Shown here piece after piece: positions 55,607 to 64,000 of a DNA stretch of 64,000 bases (within the stretch, counting starts at the first letter, position 1; the number at the start of each line of letters is the position of its first letter). The notes beneath the pieces were generated by a model. The model saw only the letters and a list, made by a program, of their open reading frames with translations, ran no database searches and had not been told where the DNA came from. A program made the position numbers and the translations under genes. The stretch comes from Ancylostoma caninum (Eukaryota > Nematoda > Chromadorea > Rhabditida > Ancylostomatidae), in the NCBI GenBank assembly GCA_037903475.1, contig JBAJFG010000476.1, forward strand, positions 992,001 through 1,056,000, written 5' to 3'.

Positions 55607-58600
55607 ATGCTGGCGCGCACTCAACTCCTGCTCACCCTACTGCTCACCGTCGTCGCTGCTGCTGTACGATCCTACGACAGCGAGTGTAAATGGAAGAGTA
55701 ACGTGACTGGTACGTGTTATTCGATAATTTTTTTTCTATGAAAAGATCTCTGGATGACAGTAGGGCTTTGTTTTCCCGAGAAAAAAGACGTAAACAGCAG
55801 GTATTCCGGGCTAGGATTCATAAAACGTCAACCAGGGGAAGCAACGATGACTAATGTTCCTATTGGCTTGCCTATAGACCACGCAATGATAGGAGACGCA
55901 GGGTGTGAAAGTTTGTTCGCTAGTAGTGTTGACCGAACGATGCCTTAGATATACTCGATATTCGACTATTCGATCTCGACTAGGTCCCGAATTGGAGTGT
56001 TGAGGATAGGGAAGGCCTCTACAGCCTTCGAGGACAGGAAAGGAGCTCGTAAAGCTCGTAAAGCTCCTTTCTTTGGGTTGTTCTATTTTTTGGACCTGCT
56101 CCTAACTTATTCAACAAATTGATTAATTTTATTCGAGATTCATTCGAGCAATACTATTTTTGCTAGTCTGGTTCCATCTGGTTATGCGTTCATGAATCCT
56201 AGCCCCGCCTGAACTAGGTATTTCTGGTCAGTAAGGGCTCAAATCTGTAATGTAAGCAGTCGGTATCCGCTGAAGTAAGCCAATTTATGGTCCTGAAGTG
56301 TTAGACCCTAAAAGTGTATCATGAATTCTTTCTACTACATAGAACACCATCTTTGCTCCAACTTTACCTCTCAGATCTAGATAATAATGTTCTTCCGCGT
56401 TTCTGAGGTCTACACGTAACGTGAGCCACTTTATGTTCTCACATGGCAGTTTTTCCGAATATTAGCTCCACTATTCTTTGTTTTCTCGAGAGGACGAATG
56501 GAATTCTTGCATACAATAACAGTTATATGGTTTTCCACATGCATATTGTGTTCTTTTTTCTTGATAAAGTGGAGTGGCTGAAGGTGCCAATACTCCACCG
56601 CGGCCCCGAAGGTCGACGAAGTGGTACCGACTTGGTCTCTGTGAATTAGGCACTGATGTGCACCATATTTGGTGGTCTCTATACTGTATAGAGCACATAA
56701 ACGTTCACGGGCTTTTGTGGGTCTAGACGGAGCTCGAGTCAATCCTGAAAAAATGTTGATCTCCACATTCTGGAATGGTTTTGCTGGTACTAACCATCCT
56801 TTACTTTGCATCTCAGCTAAGTGCTCATTTAATGGTTGTTCCTTTGAAAAAATTCATGTAATGTTGGTTCTGCAACGCTTTCGGTCAGTATACCTGCTTG
56901 CTAAAGTTCCATTATATTTGGAAAGCGAACTGCTGGATAGTACGAGGCTGTCTGGTACGGATATATCTGGCATTCGTCTTTTAGTTCCTTACTGCATTCG
57001 CCAACCGGAAGTAGAGATAGTTTTGTAGACTTATGGTGGTTTGTATTCAACAATGTGTCTTTCTACACGATTTCTTCTGTTCTTATTGCAATTAGGTGGA
57101 GTAACCATAGGCATGTTTTAATGTTATCAGGTTAAGTCTAATTTTTACCCACATACTTATAGCGTACGTTTACTGCATGCCCACCTACGAATATGCATTA
57201 GCTGTCGTATTGTGGGCACATCTTTTTGGTGCATTGGACAAATAAATTACTTAAAAAATAAAATATCTCAGCCAGTACAATTTATAGCTTAATGAATCCA
57301 TGAGCAGAAAGTACGGCACCTCCAGAAAACCACTTATCGAACAATTTTGATGTCCTTTTTTTGAACTTTGATATTTTCCAACCTCGCAGAAGTCAAATTC
57401 GGCCCTCCAATCCAGTGCCAACTCTAAGTCTCTGAGAGTGGTGCCAAGCTCCAGAGTAAACCTACCTCGTCCGTCATCAGCGTCCTGAAACTCGCTCCAC
57501 CTAAATTCTCTCGTTGAGAACCGAGTAGTTTCGTCAAACTGTTTCTTCAGAGAGTCGGTCGGTGTTGATAGGTTTTAACAAAAGGCAAATATTTCGGCCT
57601 CTAAAAAGCAACCAAACCCGTCTAGCACTGTTGAAGTGTTCGCTTTCTCAACTCCTAGACGATGTGAGGAAAAAGGCTATACAGTTCTATTTCTCTGCAA
57701 ATATCTCAATTTTTGGGGGAGGTGGATGCTATAAGTCGCGGATTTCTCGATCAGCAACTTATTTAGAGGCCTAGCTGAACGTATCCCCTCTACTTTTTTT
57801 TGCAAACAAATCCTGCTGCTTGCAGATGACAAGGCTGTCGATCGCTGCTTTACGAGATTGCTCAATGTCGCGAAACAAGCGCATATCACCACCATTCATG
57901 CTTGGCGTTCGTCCAGCCCGACACGCGCACGTGTCTTTGTCCGTGCAGAGCCGAGTGCGAATTACCACCGCTTCGGCCTCTGTGAGACCAACGAGGTCTG
58001 TGCCTCACGCCATGCGGCGCAATGCCTACAATTATGTCCCTCAAAATAGGTTGCGCAATGTAAAAACCACTTGGCGACCTTTGCATCCGAGTGGCCGAAT
58101 CCGGGTACCCCTGTAATTCAGCTACTTGTTACTCTCGCAGCCAGTGGGGGACGACCCCCCCCTAAAAGGCCGAATCATCCCCGGATTGTTTCACCAAAAT
58201 TGAAAGCAGTATGCCGAATGAAGGCCCATCCTTTTCTAGCCCATTTCATACTTCTAAGGGATGTTCAGCTGACCCTGTGATCTAGTTCACGCGTGAGTGC
58301 CGCAAACTCGCACGAACTGAGCGAAACCAGTCGGATTTCGGGCGATCCTCATGGATTCGGAGCTCATGGCCCCATGGCCGCCTGCGACCGTCCTCGTTCT
58401 TTACCATTCTCCCAGCAAAGCCGCTCTTTCCCCCCGGGATGGACACTTGTTGGAACCTGATGCTGGGGTAAGCTACCATGTCGAAATCCGGGTTCATAGC
58501 ATCTGTCAGGAAAATGTTTGAGAATTCGGAATTCTTTTAAAGCAGAGAGAAAGTAATAAAATTTCGTTTGAAGGACAGCATAATCATAATGATACTCAGA

Positions 58601-61600
58601 AAGCCTAGGAACCGTGTTCTGTAGAGAATGAATGATGCAAATTCAACGATAAAGACATGCATGACCGCACAGAACTCAGTTTTTTTTTTTTTTTTTTGGA
58701 ATCAGCAGTTCTGTGCCAGCAATGGTCAAATCCTTGCAAACCCCATGCATATCTAGGCTGAACCCATACGTTTCCAAACCAGTCGCAAATCCTGCACAAA
58801 ACCAACCAAAGCCCAATATTTTCCTAATTCCATGCTGAAACTTTGCACTCCAATATAGGAAACGGTTTCTATGTTTCCTGAGACATCCATTCCAATTTTT
58901 TTCATTTTTTTCGCATTTTTAGCCAGAAATTCTTCCAAATTCACATACATACACACGTACATACACAATACATGCACACATTTTATCCGAATATCCACAA
59001 AAATCCGCAAAAATTATACATACATACCCACATGTCATCATTGTCATTTACTGTCACATCATTTAGCACGTCCTGAGAAAGTTGGACTCGTTCTACGCTT
59101 TATTTACTATTAATTTATTTAGAAACACCCAAAGGTAGTCTTAAAATACTGCGTGCATCAAAAGAAGACCAGAAAATATAACTCCCCCTTTTCCTCCCCA
59201 CAAATTATCGCCCAAACGAGGGTCCATTTCCAAGATGGAAACATAACTCATACTCTTCTGCTAAGGAAGGAGGACGGCTTTCTTTAATGGAAACCTGGAG
59301 GGCTACGTCCATTCAGAACACAGACATCTTCAACGTCCAAGTCAAGTTGCCTGACTGGACAGATTACTCATGCGCTCATCGTTCACAGCAATGGTTTGCC
59401 TCGCTTGCCTTCCGGCTCATTGACTACGAACGCATGAAGAACCACAGTATGTTTTGTGATAATGCAAAGGAAGGATCTTTGCTTATTCGGTGGCGATAAA
59501 CACGCTGGCTGCAAACAGTCTCACATTCCTCCGGCGATTTTTCCAATGATCCAGAGGAACCTCGAGAATCACTCAGGGTATTAGCAGTGGTGTGAATCAT
59601 GAACAAGAAAGGTTTGGAAAGGGCAGCTAACGAACCGTGAAAGGCAATCTTTAATCGATTGATTTGCTTTTACAGAAACTATAATACCAAAACACATAAC
59701 ATCTAGAAAATGTACTTATCTCAACGATGAGTCTTTACTGGAGTGCTATAGGTTCCTCAACTTAATTCAATGCTACCATTGAAGACCATGATCAAAACGG
59801 AGATCTTCCATTTTATTTCACTAATACGTCTCAGAATGTTGCACAAGAGGCATGCTCATTTATTTATTTACTTATTTATTTACTTATTCATACACTCAGG
59901 GTGCACCAAAAAAAAACAGAACACTGGAACTTAGGTGGAATAACTTCATCCGCATTTACCCTTGTAATACAATGAACGTTTGTCCCAATCCGTGACGGGT
60001 CAACAGGCCGTTCATATTAGACAACGTTTTAACTTAGAGAGCCAGCGAAGAAAGATAAATCATCAAAAAACTTTGATAAAATTTCCCTATGATAGCTTAT
60101 ACATCTTTAATTTTGAATAAGATCTGAAGGAATAGAATGTGACCCCGAGCCCCGAGATACCTCACCGACGGACTTGTTGTGTTAGTGGAACCGTTCTCTT
60201 CTTTGACTTACCATCCACAGCCTTCCCCCTACCCATGACCCCATGGAACTCAGATCGGTTTATTTCCTGATTACTGCAATTTTTCAGTTTATTTTTTTCT
60301 GGTTTTATAAATCCTTATCATAGAGTTTCTGGTCTACCTTTGTAACATAACAATGTTTACACTATTTTACATATGCATATACTTTTTCACTTCTACGTTT
60401 TTTTTTCTGTTCACGTACATTTGTGCCTTCAAAGGCTACCATGGCTGCAAGTACCTAGTTTTGCGAACCTAACTAAAATGGATTTTATATGAAATATGGC
60501 GTTCAGAAACCAAGTAGTGCTTGGCTATTCCATGGCAGGACCTTCCAACTCGATTCAGATATTGCAGACATCGCCGATGTTGCTCACCACAAGTACCAAG
60601 TGTTGGAAGAGTGTCTCTTTTACAAACTGACCAAAGATGCCGATCAAATGCAAGGTAAGCTTCAAAAATAGCCTCCAGCAGAGAGATAAAATTAAGAGAT
60701 CTGTGAAATAGAGAAATTTGGAGAAAAAAGTGCAAAAGTGAGTGTAAAGGTGAAGCGTGAAGTAGAAAACGGAAAGCTCTGCACACTCGCGTCTCCATAA
60801 TTTCATGAGTGATGAACTTCAGAACCAGCACATCGTCTTTGATCCTATCCTCTCATACATTTTGTTCAAAGTATTCCAATTGTCCGTAAGACTCGACTGT
60901 TGCTCTCTTTATTTCAATTCAACCGTGGAAGAACACGTAGCTTCTTTATTATAATGAAAAAAGAGTAATGCAATAGATATCTGTCGATTTATTCGAAAAT
61001 CAGATGTTCGATTTCGAGCTAGCTCAAATATTGGAAGAAGAGGGAGCAATACTGTGCATCAAGAATGATGCGGAGGCATTAAGAGCTGCCTTTTTTTGAA
61101 CATTTGAATTCCTCGGTCCTGAATGAATAAAAAAAACGAATAAATAAATTGACTTGTTCGACTTCCTTCAAGTCTGAGGTACATATTTTTTATTTTTTGT
61201 GTTCGTTGTATTTGAAACATCAAACGTAAAACAGCGCATCATTCATTCCACTATTTTCTTCGTTTCTTGATAGTTTTCCTGAACAAGGAGCGATACCTTG
61301 AGAGTCTGTATCAAGTCTAAGTGAATCCTTTCATTTTGACGTTGTATCTTTTCTAATTTAATTACATTTGCAAGAAAGGGTCATGCAATGTTTGTACTGT
61401 CCTTCTATACGGTAATATAGTATGAGGAGTCTTTTTGTTGAACGGGGATAACCTTGAGTTTTATCCGAAACATGGAAAAAGTGGTAGCAGCTAGCGCTGC
61501 AGTATGTTTACACCCAAAAATTTCGCCTTCCCCCTGAATCGTGTTTTTTTAAGCAAAATACTCACATTTCGCACTAATACAACTATAAAAGCAAGCTTTT

Positions 61601-61821
61601 CTACTAGTGCTTTCGCTTTCTCAGGAAAGAGCAACGCCCTCATGCTGCTACCACCGACAGTCGCAGCTGGGGAGACGCTGGACGTGCAGGTGCTGCATGC
61701 TGGCGTGCGACAAATGTGGATGGTAGGTGACCGGAGCCACTTCTAACACTGCCTATGTACACATTGTGCATTGCAGAACGAAGTCTTCAAGGAGATGAAC
61801 ATCAACGGCTATCTGAAACTG
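55607..61821 (+). CDS. Putative Cys-loop ligand-gated ion channel, 5' part
   Basis: Exon 1 is 55607-55709, encoding a signal peptide (MLARTQLLLTLLLTVVAAAV), then SECKWKSNVTG, ending in phase 1 before gtacgt. Later exons are 60507?-60654 (LDSDIADIADVAHH, YQVLEECLFYKL; phase 1 before gtaagc), 61625-61722 (ALMLLPPTVAAGETLDVQVL; after TTTCTCAG, phase 0 before gtaggt) and 61777-61821 (NEVFKEMNINGYLKL; after TTGCAG, before gttagt). Phases of the last three agree. The order of LPP, LDVQV and INGYLKL is typical of the extracellular domain of nematode ligand-gated channels just before the WxDxRL motif, which would lie in the next exon outside this window. The link from exon 1 across a 4.8-kb repeat-filled intron, and any exon in between (for example 59311-59449), are inferred. 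No membrane spans are in the window. Confidence 0.45.
55808..56215. mobile_element. CTAGGATTCATGAAACG-type MITE, copy 3 (long)
   Basis: The left end is GGGCTAGGATTCATAAAACG and the right end is the reverse complement of GGGGCTAGGATTCATGAACG. The interior is about 360 bp with no known protein. It lies 100 bp inside the first intron of the channel-like gene. Confidence 0.65.
57205..57245 (+). repeat. LINE 3' tail
   Basis: GTGGGCACATCTTTTTGGTG followed by CATTGGACAAATAAATTAC, matching the tail form at 16724-16800. Confidence 0.45.
57286..57590 (-). CDS. ATG-less ORF, possible antisense exon
   Basis: On the minus strand a frame of about 100 codons without a Met start reads KKQFDETTRFSTREFRWSEF, then QDADDGRGRFTLELGTTLRD and LALDWRAEFDFCEVGKY. 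A donor-like GACGAGgtaggt occurs inside it and an acceptor-like CTCTCTGAAG precedes it. It may be an exon of an antisense gene or a transposon relic in the intron. No family is recognised. Confidence 0.3.
58681..58697 (+). repeat. Poly-T run
   Basis: About 17 T just upstream of the second TGCA-rich repeat. Confidence 0.9.
58715..58870 (+). repeat. TGCA-rich dispersed repeat, copy 2
   Basis: It opens GTGCCAGCAATGGTCAAATC, as the copy near 55085 does, and continues with AACCCCATGCAT and similar words. It is about 60-70 percent alike by eye. Confidence 0.6.
59857..59905 (-). repeat. (TTTA)n LINE-like tail, minus strand
   Basis: On the minus strand GGTGCACCCTGAGTGTATGA is followed by ATAAGTAAATAAATAAG. 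Confidence 0.55.
60985..61135 (-). repeat. Dispersed ATTCATTCAGRACTAG repeat, copy 3
   Basis: On the minus strand it starts TTCATTCAGGACCGAGGAAT, has ATTCAAATGTTC and continues to TCGAACATCTG. This is collinear with 34540 and 43411, and its distal part resembles the fold-back element at 32644-33035. Confidence 0.5.
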
Positions 61822-64000
61822 GTTAGTTCGACGTATTCTTTTTGACTGTTGACAAAAAGCAGACGTAGTCCCGATTTAGTAAGGCAGCGCGTGCTGAAGC
61901 ATGAGAAGACGTAGTGTTAACAGCGGGTGTGAGCGGAGTAGAGTGAGTGGTCGTCAAACAAACAGACACGCTGAGAGGATCAGAGAAACAGAGAGTGGAC
62001 ACACGAGTTGCTAAGGAGCTGAGCATACAATTCGCCATTCACTGACCACTCCGAAAAAACCACGGGCCGCGCGTCGGGAGAGGGGCCGCGCGCCAGAGAG
62101 GGCAGCCCCACTTACTATCGCTGATCGCCCTGAATTTCCCATTGGGAACTAGCGAAAACACTAAAAACCACTGCACTTTGCTCCGGAAGTTTTTCGCAAA
62201 TCAAGTCACCGCTGGTATAAGTGATGACACTTTGCAAGGTGGCAAGAATGCACAAACAGGCATACAATGGACGTTTGAATGACGCCCTGTTGGAGATTCC
62301 TTTCATCACTGGGCACAGTTATACTGGGAAAAGATAGCATTCACCCCATCATAGTGTCGTTTACGTTTAAACGGCTTACTTTGGTAATCACATGAACAAA
62401 GACAGTATTCTGGGTGAAGGTTAACTACGTTGAGGGGAATGGAGGAGGGGGGGGGGTCAATTATTATACAACGTTTGCTCAATTATTTCACTGCCAGAAA
62501 CCCATGTTTTGTCCTGCTCTTTTCATTGTCAATGAGAAAAAATCCGGTTTTCTTTTGAATCAGGAAAACTTTGTGCTAAATTTTTTAGCCATATCTCATG
62601 CTTTCACACGAGATTTGTAGTTGTAGTTATATACAGGGTGGTTGTTAAGTATGGATCGCTCAATTTTCTAACCTCCTTCTCTGAAGAAGTAAGCTATTGC
62701 GATGCCATATTGTTTACTTTTTTGCGCAGGCATTGCGCCCATCACTAGGTAAAGGTTCTGCTCCAAGAAGTCTGATTCGGCATAGGTGCAGGCTCTCAGT
62801 CGCCCCTCAAGTAAGACTTCAGTTGCCTGCAAGAGATTGACGTCGGTCTTGCTCCACTCCCTCTCAAATGCTATCCTGAGGGAGTTCACACCTTCATGGC
62901 TAGTAGCATACACCTTGGCCTCTAAGAAGCTCCTAACGAAGAAGTTCAGCGGATTGATTCAGGGAGTAGGAGAACCGTATATCTTAGCCTTACCAATCGG
63001 GAAAGTCAGGGTCACAGAAGGCCAAAGGGGATTTTGTGGCCAGATGTGGGGCCCATTCTTGCTACAAGGTAAACCTCTTTCTGCAGCCGTGTCTGCTGGC
63101 CCATGGAAGGAGTACATAGTGTAAGATGGATTTCTGATAAAAACCGGCGTGAATTTTCGGTAACTTTGTCACGAAAAACACTTGTGATAAAACTGTTAGG
63201 TTGTCACATAAGTTTCCGCTGTTTTCGCATAGGAATTTTCAAAGACTTCTAATAAATGAACACCAGTTGGATTTCGCGCATGTCTGGATACTATTTTGAA
63301 GCGCATGATCCCGCGAACATTCTGGAATGTGAGAGCTATTTTAGTGTCTTATTTTGAAAATGTGATGAACTCCGGAGTTGACCCTTCAAAAGTGCAAAAC
63401 CGGTAACTGCACTTCCACGAACAATAATTTCACAATAACATTGCATGAGGCCAAGCAAATTTGGGTGGTGTTATCTCGAGGCGATTCTTAACCTCTAAGG
63501 TACTTTCTTTCCATATTTTATGGTTGTGCTGTCTCAGGCACAGGCACCAAACAACACACCCAAAATTTTGATTACGGCGTTTTTCTCTCTGCAGTCGGAA
63601 TGAATTGAAGTGGGACTTCTTCCACTGTGCCTCCAAACGTTAACCTTTTGCGGACATTAATCGATGGAATTTTGGGACAAGTTCCATGCGCCTTCTGGAA
63701 ACCACACCATTTTGCCACACCCCTTAATTTTGTTAGTCGAATTCTCTGAAAAACTGAAGAGCCCTGAAGAGCCGAAGAGGAATTTTTAACTGCGCATTAT
63801 GTAGCATAAATCTAGCTCTAACCACGGGCCGGTTATCAGATCACAAGGTTGTCTACTATACGAGAACCGATTCAATGACCTCCAGCACTGGCCGCCGCAG
63901 TTCTTTGCCTCGTAGTCCACAGAGTTCTAGAGCAGCGGAGCCATGCTCCTCCTGAAAGAACGGCAAAAGGCCATCGCCTCTTGTAGTGCATACTTCTATT
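61822..64000. other. No further exon recognised
   Basis: The next channel exon (expected WxDxRL) was not found here. A 10-G tract (62447-62456) and a TTATTATACAACGTTTGCT repeat (62460) also occur. The plus-strand frame at 62786-63124 has no motif. Confidence 0.4.
63196..63230 (+). mobile_element. Solo mariner-like terminal repeat
   Basis: TTAGGTTGTCACATAAGTTTC then CGCTGTTTTCGCATAGG resembles a mariner end, but TA does not precede it and no partner end was seen. Confidence 0.45.

Noticed and set aside
1..64000. tRNA, rRNA, spliced-leader RNA and CRISPR loci
   Set aside because: No intact tRNA box pair, rRNA stretch, SL1-type sequence or regularly spaced direct repeats were seen. The only regular array (29890-30285) is a satellite-like repeat.

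Overview
The window looks like nuclear DNA from a parasitic clade V nematode, most likely a hookworm-like strongylid. The evidence is short exons bounded by nematode-type splice sites, introns of 100 bp to several kb packed with transposon remnants, RTE-type and CR1-type LINE fragments, a Penelope-like reverse transcriptase remnant, several mariner copies, and no bacterial-style operons. Species is inferred from this style, not proven. No tRNA, rRNA, spliced-leader or CRISPR locus was seen. Most single-frame ORFs of 60-160 codons are chance ORFs or transposon debris; the real genes are in small spliced exons.

The clearest gene is on the minus strand (31891 down to 22197). Seven exons with matching splice phases encode two consecutive BTB/POZ-like modules. 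Its 4.4-kb first intron holds a mariner and an array of hairpin-forming tandem repeats. A second, less certain gene on the plus strand (55607 to 61821 and beyond) starts with a signal peptide and has exons that read like the ligand-binding domain of a Cys-loop ion channel. Smaller sets of phase-compatible exons occur at 14290-13841 (minus) and 35898-36436 (plus). Single candidate exons lie near 7.2, 33.4-33.8, 42.1, 44.7 and 51.2 kb.

Layout: 0-6 kb, retroelement remnants (Penelope-like RT; two RTE 3' ends, one split by a MITE). 7-10.4 kb, a lysine-rich candidate exon, an internally deleted mariner and a 1.7-kb element with strong terminal inverted repeats. 10.4-19 kb, mostly empty apart from the exon set at 14 kb and a LINE tail. 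19-32 kb, the tandem-BTB gene with TTAA-flanked elements, a fold-back element and mariners. 32-48 kb, fold-back and dispersed repeats, candidate exons, a hammerhead-like motif and a LINE 3' end. 48-55 kb, sparse, with conflicting coding signals near 51 kb. 55-64 kb, the channel-like gene, whose introns are full of repeats.

The genes show no shared pathway. The main biological content is the tandem-BTB gene and an unusually varied set of small inverted-repeat elements, several present in two or three copies within 64 kb.
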